Assembly (NCBI GenBank): GCA_040902925.1
Contig: JBBDWJ010000059.1
Coordinates: 1-7,897 of the forward strand
DNA length: 7,897 nt
DNA from: JBBDWJ01 sp040902925
Lineage (GTDB): Bacteria > Acidobacteriota > Terriglobia > Bryobacterales > UBA6623
Direction of reading: 5' to 3'
Shown: positions 1-7,314 of the stretch, piece by piece
How the letters are laid out: each line of letters starts with the position of its first letter
Numbering within the stretch: position 1 is the first letter of the stretch
Translations under genes and position numbers: made by a program
The notes under the pieces: model-generated
What the model was told of the DNA's origin: nothing
What the model saw: the letters and a program-made list of their open reading frames with translations, nothing else
Databases searched by the model: none

Positions 1-316
1 CCTCCAGAAAGCAGCCTAAAAATGGACCTTCCCACGAATTCTTGCGCAGAGCCCTTTTTTCAGGGGGTATCCTCGCCTCAATAGCAAGAGTGAACGAAGT
101 TCCCTGACGACCCCATACTAAGTCTTCAAATGTTTCCGTGCGCTTGCGAACCGCTTCCCGGATGCTTTCAGAGACCACATCTCCAAAGAAGCTAACCACG
201 TCGAGAAAGGTTGATTTCCCGCTGGCGTTCGGGCCTACGAGAATCTGCATCGGGTCAACCGCCTGATCGATTAGCTTCAGGCAACGGTAGTCGCGGGCAC
301 TGATCCAGCTCAGCAT
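1..316 (-). CDS. AAA family ATPase (RecF/SMC-like P-loop), N-terminal part, runs off left edge
   Basis: The first 105 codons of a minus-strand gene are open to the window edge, starting at ATG 316-314. Residues 28-36 read GPNASGKST, a Walker A nucleotide-binding loop. It is preceded by an N-terminal strand pattern (about residues 4-27, ending ILV) typical of RecF/SMC-like 'AAA_15/AAA_21' ATPases, and followed by a helix with FLDVV. The Walker B, signature and any nuclease domain would lie outside the window, so function cannot be fixed. Relatives occur as stand-alone ATPases or as parts of anti-phage or toxin-antitoxin-like pairs, but nothing here proves that. The gene follows the selA stop by 17 nt on the same strand and may be co-transcribed with it. 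No strong Shine-Dalgarno is visible; an in-frame TTG lies four codons upstream (328-326). GC is about 51 %, well below the neighbours, which could indicate acquisition by transfer. Confidence 0.8.
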   Translation of the reverse strand, partial: MLSWISARDYRCLKLIDQAVDPMQILVGPNASGKSTFLDVVSFFGDVVSESIREAVRKRTETFEDLVWGRQGTSFTLAIEARIPPEKRALRKNSWEGPFLGCFLE

Positions 317-333
317 GGACTTAGCCAATATAG

Positions 334-1767
334 TCAACCCTGGCAAGCTTGCCTCAGGGCGTTCCTCAATTCATCTTCTTGCTCATCGGCGACCGTTCGC
401 AAGTCGAAGCGCAAGCCATTGTCCTCTAGTCTTGCAACAACCGGAGGGTCATTGTGGCGTAGCCTTTGTTCGACATCCAACAAAGCCACGTCGTTTGGCC
501 GTATTCCAACTAACCAAGTCGCCAGACCCTGACTCGGCGTCGAACCGCCGCCGAGCACCGATTCACCGGCATGTAGCGAAACGTCAGCCGGAAAATCAGC
601 CCCTAGCGACGCCGCGAACTTTTCGGCGCGAGTCTTCAACTGCTCGCCGCTCTGCCGCGCCATTCTCAGCACCGGAATCCGGTCATAGCGTTCGAGCACG
701 TACTCCCGCAGGGTCGCTTCGAGCGCCGCGTAGACCAGCTTGTCAGCCCTCAAGGCCCGGAACAGCGGGTTGCGCCGCAGGCGGGCAACAAGGTCGGGCC
801 GCCCGGCGATGATGCCGGCCTGCGGGCCGCCCAGCAGCTTGTCGCCGGAGAACGTCACCAGATCGGCGCCGCCGGCGAGACTCTCTCGAACCGTTGGCTC
901 ATCGTTCACGCCAAGGCTTGCGAAATCGAACAGACTGCCGCTGCCCAGATCCTCGACCAGCGGCAAGCTCTTATCGCGCGCTAGCTTGGCCAAATCCGCT
1001 AGCGCCGGCCGCTCGGTGAAGCCAACCATCCGAAAGTTACTTGGATGCACCCTGAGCAGCAGCCGCGTCTCGCCGCCGATCGCCGCGCGGTAATCCTCGA
1101 CCCGGGTGCGGTTAGTGGCGCCGACCTCGCGCAGCTTTGCGCCGCTGCGGGCCAGGATTTCGGGAATCCGGAAGCCGTCGCCGATCTCGATCAGCTCGCC
1201 GCGGGACACGATGACTTCGCCGCCGCCGGCGAGCTCGTGCAGCGCCAAAAAAATCGCCGCCGCGTTGTTGTTGACCACCACGGCCGGCGACCCGAGCAGC
1301 TTTTCGAGCAGCCTCGAGACATGCACGTCGCGCTTGCCGCGCCGGCCCGCTGCAAGGTCGTATTCGAGATTGGTGTAGCCGCCGGCGGTCGCCGCGATGG
1401 CTTCGAGAGCGGCCGCTGCAAGCGGCGCGCGGCCGAGGTTGGTGTGCAGGATGACGCCGGTGGCGTTGATCACCCGTGCGAGCGACGGTCTAACCCGGTC
1501 CGCCAACCGCCGCCCGACCTCCGCCGCGATTTGGGCCGCGATTTGGGCCGCGAGTTCGGCTTCGAGCACCTCAGGACGGGGCGCCCCGCCGTTGACGTCT
1601 CCGCCCCCTGCAAGCTGCCGCCGCAGTTGTTCAAGCGCCGCCCGGATCTCCTCAACGACGAGCGCCCGCGGATAGCTGGCAAGCCACTGGGCTGCCGCCG
1701 CCCCAGCGAGCAGGCTATCGACCGACGGAAGATTGCGCAGCAAGCGCTGTTTGGCTTCGGCTTCCAC
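334..1767 (-). CDS. selA: L-seryl-tRNA(Sec) selenium transferase (selenocysteine synthase)
   Basis: A PLP-dependent cytosolic enzyme that converts seryl-tRNA(Sec) to selenocysteinyl-tRNA(Sec) using selenophosphate. The 477-aa length fits the family (about 450-470). Visible family blocks are RVINATGVILHTNLGRAPL (98-116), the NLEYDL/GKRD segment (133-147), VVVNNNAAA (163-171), VEDLGSGSL (271-279) and SGDKLLGGPQAG (307-318), where Lys310 is the expected PLP-binding lysine. The C-terminal block NDPPVVARLEDNGLRFDLR (439-457) is intact. The start is GTG (1767-1765), chosen because AGGAAGG sits about 8 nt upstream and the N-terminus matches the family's 'LRxLPSVDxLL' opening. That Shine-Dalgarno lies in a tandem 18-bp duplication. 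A 12-bp repeat encodes AAQIAAQIAAE (73-83). GC falls from about 70 % to about 52 % over the last ~90 codons although the protein motifs continue. No selB, selD, selC or selenoprotein gene is visible here. Confidence 0.96.
   Translation of the reverse strand: MEAEAKQRLLRNLPSVDSLLAGAAAAQWLASYPRALVVEEIRAALEQLRRQLAGGGDVNGGAPRPEVLEAELAAQIAAQIAAEVGRRLADRVRPSLARVINATGVILHTNLGRAPLAAAALEAIAATAGGYTNLEYDLAAGRRGKRDVHVSRLLEKLLGSPAVVVNNNAAAIFLALHELAGGGEVIVSRGELIEIGDGFRIPEILARSGAKLREVGATNRTRVEDYRAAIGGETRLLLRVHPSNFRMVGFTERPALADLAKLARDKSLPLVEDLGSGSLFDFASLGVNDEPTVRESLAGGADLVTFSGDKLLGGPQAGIIAGRPDLVARLRRNPLFRALRADKLVYAALEATLREYVLERYDRIPVLRMARQSGEQLKTRAEKFAASLGADFPADVSLHAGESVLGGGSTPSQGLATWLVGIRPNDVALLDVEQRLRHNDPPVVARLEDNGLRFDLRTVADEQEDELRNALRQACQG
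1523..1553. repeat. 12-bp tandem repeat inside selA (about 2.6 copies)
   Basis: The unit gccgcgatttgg occurs at 1523-1534 and 1535-1546, with a partial third copy to 1553. Being a multiple of three it keeps frame and adds an AAQI repeat in the N-terminal linker region of SelA (residues about 73-83), before the PLP fold. It probably arose by replication slippage and is tolerated in a helical linker. Confidence 0.8.
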
Positions 1768-1773
1768 GCTCGA

Positions 1774-1809
1774 TCCTTCCTAAGTCTGGCTTCCTTCCCA
1801 AGTCTGGCG
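1774..1809. repeat. Tandem 18-bp duplication carrying the selA Shine-Dalgarno
   Basis: Two adjacent 18-bp units (1774-1791 and 1792-1809) differ at two positions, one internal C/T and the final base. On the minus strand each contains a purine-rich Shine-Dalgarno-like block (AGGAAGG or GGGAAGG). The copy nearer the gene is correctly spaced from the GTG start of selA at 1767; the second lies 18 nt further upstream. Confidence 0.75.
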
Positions 1810-1908
1810 CCCATGTCCGGGGGCGCCCTTTCGCGCCGAGCGGTCTGAACTCGATTCTCGCATTGTCACGGGTCCCCGAAGCTCCCGCCTGGATTAGCGC
1901 TAGCCGAT

Positions 1909-1937
1909 CTTATACCAGGGGAGATCCGCGCAAGGAA
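1909..1937 (-). promoter_or_regulatory. Candidate promoter for selA (divergent)
   Basis: On the minus strand a -10-like TATAAG (1914-1909) is preceded by TG one base upstream (extended -10, TGgTATAAG). A poor -35 (TTCCTT, 1937-1932) lies at a 17-bp spacing. Transcription would start near 1902, giving selA a leader of about 135 nt. It is judged by eye only; the -35 is weak, so the case rests on the extended -10. Confidence 0.35.
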
Positions 1938-1943
1938 TCGATC

Positions 1944-1973
1944 TTGTACGCCGAAGGCCTTTGGTGCTATAAC
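1944..1973 (+). promoter_or_regulatory. Candidate promoter for the hydrolase-purB pair
   Basis: TTGTAC (1944-1949) and TATAAC (1968-1973, 5 of 6 to the consensus) are separated by 18 bp, with TG one base before the -10 (TGcTATAAC, extended -10). Transcription would begin near 1980. This is incompatible with translation starting at the TTG 1944 of the downstream gene and so bears on where that gene starts. Confidence 0.4.
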
Positions 1974-2866
1974 CGGGAGTGTCCAACCTTCCACAGAACA
2001 CCATCATCTGGTATTGGTATTGATAGCAGCACTGGATGTGGGGTTGAGGCTGCAAGCGCCTACTGCTGGAAACTGGACGCGGGAGAAGCCGCCACGAGCT
2101 TAAGAATCTGCCTGCTGGGAAGCGGAAGCAATGGCAACGCGACGTTCGTGGCCACCGAGCGGGTGCGTCTGTTGATCGATGCCGGTTTCAGCCATCGCCG
2201 CATCCAGCAGCGGCTGGCGGCGATCGGCGAAAGCGCCGCGAACCTCGACGCGGTGATCATCACCCACGAGCACTCCGATCACATTAGCGGCTTGCCGGTT
2301 GTAGCCAAGAAAACCGGCGCGGTCGTGTATCTCACTCCGGCAACCCGCGACTCGCTCGCCTGGGACGATTCACGAGCCCGCGTCGAGCCGTTTCAGGCCG
2401 GCCGCTCGATCGTCATCGGCGACCTCGAAATCGACACGTTTACGGTGCCGCATGACGCCATCGATCCGATCGGCTGCGCGGTGCGCTGGCAAGGCGTCAA
2501 AATCGGCCTGGCGACCGATCTCGGCTATATGCCCGACTCGGTCAAATATCATCTGCGGGGCTGCGATCTGCTGATTCTCGAATCCAACTACGATACCGAG
2601 ATGCTGCGGGTAAGCCCGTACCCGTTTTTTGTTCGCCAGCGCGTGGGCAGCCGCAACGGCCATCTGTCGAACCTCGCGGTGGCGGATTTTCTGGGCGCTG
2701 ATTTCGACCGCAAGGCGTGCGCTGTGGTGCTGGCACATTTGAGCGAGCACAACAACCACCCCGAGATCGCGCGGCTGTTCGCGCAGGAAGCGCTCGAGAA
2801 CGCCGGCGCCCGCGGCACCCGCCTGCTTGTCGCCCGGCAACACGAAAACTCCGAGGTCTTTGCGTT

Positions 2867-2870
<4 letters not shown>
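1944..2870 (+). CDS. MBL-fold metallo-hydrolase, YycJ/VicX-like (start uncertain)
   Basis: A metallo-beta-lactamase-fold protein of the YycJ/VicX group, cytosolic, probably a two-metal phosphodiesterase or nuclease-type hydrolase; the substrate is unknown. Numbered from TTG 1944: beta-strand and glycine loop LRICLLGSGSNGN (53-65), metal motif THEHSDH with H108, H110, D112, H113, then PHD (H170), ATDLGY (D192) and AHLSEHNNH (H265). These are the ordered metal ligands of the fold. Family members usually begin right at the LRICLLGSGS strand, here codon 2100, which is TTA, not a start codon. TTG 1944 is given because AAGGA lies 7 nt upstream, but residues 1-52 look non-coding (mixed third-base use) and overlap a candidate promoter. 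CTG 2073 is another option, and the frame stays open back to TTG 1863. The stop overlaps the purB start, so the two are probably translated together. Confidence 0.85.
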
Positions 2871-4180
<1,310 letters not shown>

Positions 4181-4224
4181 AGCGGCGCCGGCCCGGCACC
4201 CGCGAAAGCGGCCGCCCCGCCGCT
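4181..4224 (+). terminator. GC-rich hairpin directly after purB, possible terminator
   Basis: AGCGGCG (4181-4187) pairs with CGCCGCT (4218-4224), and inside it CGGCC (4189-4193) pairs with GGCCG (4210-4214), leaving a 16-nt loop and a small bulge. It begins at the base after the purB stop. There is no following T-run, so it is not a classical intrinsic terminator. It could end transcription weakly or protect the mRNA 3' end. Confidence 0.35.
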
Positions 4225-4598
4225 GGGAAACACTTACCCGGTGGAACGGCTGCCGATCCATAAAAGTATAGTTATCGCCGAGTGACGCAGGTCCAGAAGG
4301 GCCCGGCCGGGCGGACTCCAGGCGCGGGTTCCCAGGCGGTCGGCCGAGGGTCGGAGGAATTCGGCCGAAAGGCCGCAAAAGAGCCCAAGAACCTCACAAG
4401 GCGTTTTGTTTCAATGGGTTGACGCAGCTACTCAACTGCTTTGGGAGGTTGTTGACCGAGCGTTGGGAATGAATTCACCGCCCTCGCCGCCGCCCCGAGG
4501 GAATTTGGGCCAGGCAAATCGAGTATCTTAACGTCCATATTTCTAGTAACATAGCCGTTTCGGCCTACGTCTCAGTCAGCGTTGGGCGATTTTTCCTC
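4225..4598. other. Gene-free gap with hairpins, no recognised gene
   Basis: This is most of the 464-nt stretch between purB and the receiver-like gene. I could not recognise a protein or a known RNA family. It contains a -10-like TATAGT (4267-4272) without a good -35, and a hairpin built from GTCC (4291-4294)/GGAC (4313-4316) around GCCC (4301-4304)/GGGC (4309-4312). A 5-bp stem CGGCC/GGCCG closed by a GAAA tetraloop sits at 4362-4375. The stretch from about 4515 to 4560 is AT-richer than its surroundings. A 46-codon reading frame from GTG 4282 to the TGA at 4420-4422 has no Shine-Dalgarno and was not called. Confidence 0.5.
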
Positions 4599-4627
4599 TT
4601 GGGGAGCACCGAAACTCAGGATACAAT
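4599..4627 (+). promoter_or_regulatory. Candidate promoter of the receiver-like gene
   Basis: TTGGGG (4599-4604) and TACAAT (4622-4627, 5 of 6) are 17 bp apart. The predicted start near 4633-4634 would leave a leader of only about 11 nt that begins at the Shine-Dalgarno itself, which is unusually short. The spacing is ideal, but the -35 matches at only three positions. Confidence 0.35.
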
Positions 4628-4644
4628 TGCCCAGAGGGCGTTTT

Positions 4645-5082
4645 ATGCAGACCGCCACTACCCGGACCGCCACGGCAAGCCAGCCCGCTGATCGCGTCCG
4701 TATTTTGCTCGCTGTCGGCGACGTCACGGCGCGGTTGACGCTCGACGCGGTTCTGAAGAAGAGTGGCTACGCAATCGACTCGGCAGCCTCTTCGGCTGAG
4801 GCGATGGAAAAGATCGAAAGCCAGCAATACGCCCTGGTGTTATGCAACTTCGCGACCGAGTCGGAGGAAAGCAGCCGCAACGTTCTCAAGTTGGCTCAAA
4901 GCCAGGAGTACCGCCCCGCTACCGCCTACTTGACCGCTTCGCCCGACGATCCCGTCGCGGGCGGCGACGCTGAGCGGCTGCTGATCGAACCGGTCGAAGT
5001 GCCGGACCTGCTCACTCACATCGCCGATTTGATCGGCAACCGGGCTGTCGGCCGCGCCCGCCGGGCCGCGCGCCGCGGCTGA
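4645..5082 (+). CDS. Degenerate response-regulator receiver-like protein
   Basis: A 145-aa stand-alone protein with the layout of a CheY-like receiver domain at about residues 17-131. Strand 1 is VRILLAVGD, the site after strand 3 reads YALVLCNF, strand 4 ends AYLTAS (Thr97 in the conserved Thr/Ser place), and strand 5 ends LLIEPVEVPDLL. Key phosphorylation residues are altered. The acceptor Asp is Asn68, one of the two strand-1 acids is Gly (GD at 25-26 instead of DD/DE), and the conserved Lys before Pro116 is Glu115. It therefore probably cannot be phosphorylated and would act as a pseudo-receiver, perhaps by binding a partner. The tail 132-145 is Arg/Ala-rich and basic. Start ATG 4645 was chosen over in-frame ATG 4582 because GAGGG lies 6 nt upstream and the domain begins soon after. 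No histidine kinase or output domain is adjacent. Confidence 0.75.
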   Translation: MQTATTRTATASQPADRVRILLAVGDVTARLTLDAVLKKSGYAIDSAASSAEAMEKIESQQYALVLCNFATESEESSRNVLKLAQSQEYRPATAYLTASPDDPVAGGDAERLLIEPVEVPDLLTHIADLIGNRAVGRARRAARRG

Positions 5083-5161
5083 AACTCTTCCCGCCGATTG
5101 GACTCCCCCCTTTTCGAATTCCTGAATTTTCTCCCTTCGCTCTTTCTGGAATTTCCGGCAA

Positions 5162-5190
5162 TTGACTTGCCGCCCGCGGCGTCGTCTAAT
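5162..5190 (+). promoter_or_regulatory. Strong sigma-70-type promoter placed for a leaderless mRNA
   Basis: TTGACT (5162-5167, 5 of 6) and TCTAAT (5185-5190, 5 of 6) are exactly 17 bp apart. The expected transcription start, 6-7 nt after the -10, falls at the ATG of the alpha/beta hydrolase (5197). There is no Shine-Dalgarno before that ATG, which fits leaderless translation. It is the best promoter match in the window. Confidence 0.6.
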
Positions 5191-5196
5191 GGGCGC

Positions 5197-7242
5197 ATGA
5201 AATGCGCTCTGCTCCGCTGCGTTGTGGTGGCGGCCATCGCCGTTTCGGCGGCTTCGGCCCGCGTCGTTCGCGTTGAGGTGGCCAGCCGCGGCGACGTTCT
5301 CGCCGGCAAGCCGTTCGGGCTGGCCGGCTCGTACGAAAAGCTGACCGGCACCGTCTATTTCGCCGTCGATCCGAAAAACGAAGCCAACCAGATCATCACC
5401 GACATCGCGCTGGCGCCCCGCAATGCGCGCGGCGAAGTCGAGTTTTCCGCCGATATCTACATCCTCAAGCCCAAAGACATCGCGCACGGCAATGGCGCCG
5501 CGCTGCTCGAGATCGGCAACCGCGGGCGCAAAGGGCTGCTGGGCACTTTCAGCCGCGCGGCGGGCAGTCTCGATCCGCAGACCGCGGCGGAATTCGGCGA
5601 CGGCTTTCTGATGCGCAACGGATTTACGCTGGTCTGGGTCGGCTGGCAGTTCGATCCACCGGCCGACGCCGGGCTGATGCACGTCCATCCGCCGCGTGCG
5701 GGCAGTGCGGAAAACCCAGTGCGCGGGCTGGTGCGCAGCAATTTCGTCGTCACCGACCGCACTTATGAGCATACGCTCGCCGACCGCGACCACGTGCCCT
5801 ACCCGGTCGCCGACCCCGACGCGCCGGAGAGCCGCATGACCGTGCGCCAGGGCGTCGAGGACCCGCCACAGCAGATCCCCCGCGCTCAATGGCGTTTCGC
5901 CCGCATGGAAAACGGCCGGCCGGTCGCCGACACGGGCAAAGTCTGGCTCGAAGGCGGCTTCGAACCCGGCAAGATCTACGAGGTCGTTTACGTGTCGGAG
6001 AATCCGCCGGTCGTTGGAGCCGGCGCGGCGGCGGTTCGCGATGTGCTTTCGCAGCTCAAATATGAGGGCTCGCCCGAGCTGGGCATCCCGAAGGCGTCCA
6101 TCAACCGCGCCCTGGGTTTCGGCACCTCGCAAAGCGGCCGCTTCCTGCGGACTTTCCTCTACTACGGATTCAACCGCGACGAGGCAAACCGCAAGGTTTT
6201 CGACGCCGTGATGCCGCACGTCGCCGGTGGCGGCCGCGGCAGCTTCAACCACCGCTTCGCGCAGCCTTCGCGCGACGCCCACCCGTTCCTCAATTTCTTT
6301 TATCCGACCGACATCTTCCCCTTTACCGACGTCGAGCAGAGCGATCCGGAAACCGGCCGCGCCGACGGGCTGCTGACTCACAACCTCAAGCCCGAGCACC
6401 GGCCAAAAGTCTTTTACACCAACTCGGCGTACGAATACTGGGGCCGCGCAGCGTCGCTGATTCACACCGCCATCGACGGGAAACAGGACGCGCCGCTGCC
6501 CGATTCGACGCGCATCTACTTCGTTGCCGGCACGCAGCACGGCCCGGCGGGGTTTCCACCCTCGACCGGCATCGGTCAGCAGCGCAACAACCCGATGGAC
6601 TACCGCTGGGCGCTGCGCGCCCTGCTGCTCGCGCTCGACCGATGGACCGCCGACGGCATTGAACCGCCGCCGAGCCGTTATCCGCGCATCGCCAATAGCA
6701 CGCTGGTGACGCCCGAAAAGCTCAACTTCCCCAAAATCCCCGCAGTCAATTACTCGACTCGCATTCACAAGGCCTATCGCGCCGACTACGGCCCCAAATT
6801 TATCTCCGACGGCATCGTTTCGCAGCAGCCGCCCCAACTCGGCAGCGCCTTCCCGATGCTGGTGCCCGCGGTCGACGCCGATGGCAACGAAACGTCCGGC
6901 ATCCGCCTGCCGGAGTTGCAGGCGCCGCTGGCGACCTACACCGGCTGGAACCTGTTCAACGCGAATGCGGGGCCCACGGACGAAATTTCGAGCATGGCGG
7001 GCTCTTACATTCCGCTGGCGCGTACGGCCGCCGAACGCCGGGCGGCGGGCGACCCGCGCCCCTCGGTTGAAGAACGCTACCCCAGCCGCCAAGCCTATCT
7101 TGGCCGGGTGAGCGAAGCCGCGCTCGAGCTGGCCGGCGACGGTTATTTGCTCGAGGAGGATGTCGCCGAGGTGTTGCGTCGCGCGGCCGGCCATTGGGAC
7201 TACCTCATGAGCAAGAACCCCGGCCCGAGCGGCGGCCTGTAA
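5197..7242 (+). CDS. Exported alpha/beta hydrolase domain protein (PF20091-like)
   Basis: A 681-aa protein with an N-terminal signal peptide: positive start (K2, R7), hydrophobic core about 9-19 (VVVAAIAVSAA), and likely cleavage after ASA (19-21). The mature part resembles the large 'alpha/beta hydrolase domain' family of secreted esterase-like proteins common in soil bacteria. The nucleophile elbow is GFGTSQSGRF (307-316), with Ser311 (GTSQS) or less likely Ser313 as nucleophile. His448 in AGTQHG follows a late strand and is the expected catalytic His. An acid may come from the NSAYEYW segment (409-415), which is inference. Substrate is unknown; ester hydrolysis in the periplasm or outside is likely. 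ATG 5197 was chosen over the in-frame TTG 5098 because it starts a good signal peptide and lies just after a promoter. A VOC-family gene follows 72 nt later. Confidence 0.88.
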   Translation: MKCALLRCVVVAAIAVSAASARVVRVEVASRGDVLAGKPFGLAGSYEKLTGTVYFAVDPKNEANQIITDIALAPRNARGEVEFSADIYILKPKDIAHGNGAALLEIGNRGRKGLLGTFSRAAGSLDPQTAAEFGDGFLMRNGFTLVWVGWQFDPPADAGLMHVHPPRAGSAENPVRGLVRSNFVVTDRTYEHTLADRDHVPYPVADPDAPESRMTVRQGVEDPPQQIPRAQWRFARMENGRPVADTGKVWLEGGFEPGKIYEVVYVSENPPVVGAGAAAVRDVLSQLKYEGSPELGIPKASINRALGFGTSQSGRFLRTFLYYGFNRDEANRKVFDAVMPHVAGGGRGSFNHRFAQPSRDAHPFLNFFYPTDIFPFTDVEQSDPETGRADGLLTHNLKPEHRPKVFYTNSAYEYWGRAASLIHTAIDGKQDAPLPDSTRIYFVAGTQHGPAGFPPSTGIGQQRNNPMDYRWALRALLLALDRWTADGIEPPPSRYPRIANSTLVTPEKLNFPKIPAVNYSTRIHKAYRADYGPKFISDGIVSQQPPQLGSAFPMLVPAVDADGNETSGIRLPELQAPLATYTGWNLFNANAGPTDEISSMAGSYIPLARTAAERRAAGDPRPSVEERYPSRQAYLGRVSEAALELAGDGYLLEEDVAEVLRRAAGHWDYLMSKNPGPSGGL

Positions 7243-7314
7243 GGAATCGAATGGCCACGAGGTTCCCCCCCAACAGGGTAATAGCGCATTCCAGATTCGG
7301 AAGGTGACAAAGCG

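Noticed and set aside
1045..1848. A 267-codon plus-strand open frame opposite selA
   Set aside because: It is a shadow of selA; no domain is visible and selA has all family motifs on the other strand.
1863..1943. TTG 1863 as the start of the MBL hydrolase
   Set aside because: It would add about 80 residues unlike the family, has no good Shine-Dalgarno and runs through both candidate promoters.
1900..2100. A tRNA-Sec (selC) gene near selA
   Set aside because: I looked for the T-loop GGTTCGA pattern, a UCA anticodon loop and a long acceptor stem on the plus strand and found none.
2717..2866. Upstream extension of purB to 2717
   Set aside because: It overlaps the C-terminal coding part of the hydrolase in another frame; the family N-terminus begins at the TTG 2867.
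4282..4422. A 46-codon open frame (GTG start) in the gap after purB
   Set aside because: No Shine-Dalgarno, Gly/Arg-rich composition, and a frame this short is expected by chance at this GC. It overlaps hairpins that better explain the sequence.
4181..4644. SRP RNA, RNase P RNA, tmRNA or a known riboswitch in the gap
   Set aside because: None of the conserved cores I know (for example the SRP GGAAG/AGCAG loop or the GEMM core) is present.
5098..5196. TTG 5098 as the start of the alpha/beta hydrolase
   Set aside because: It would place about 33 residues before a good signal peptide and cover the best promoter in the window.
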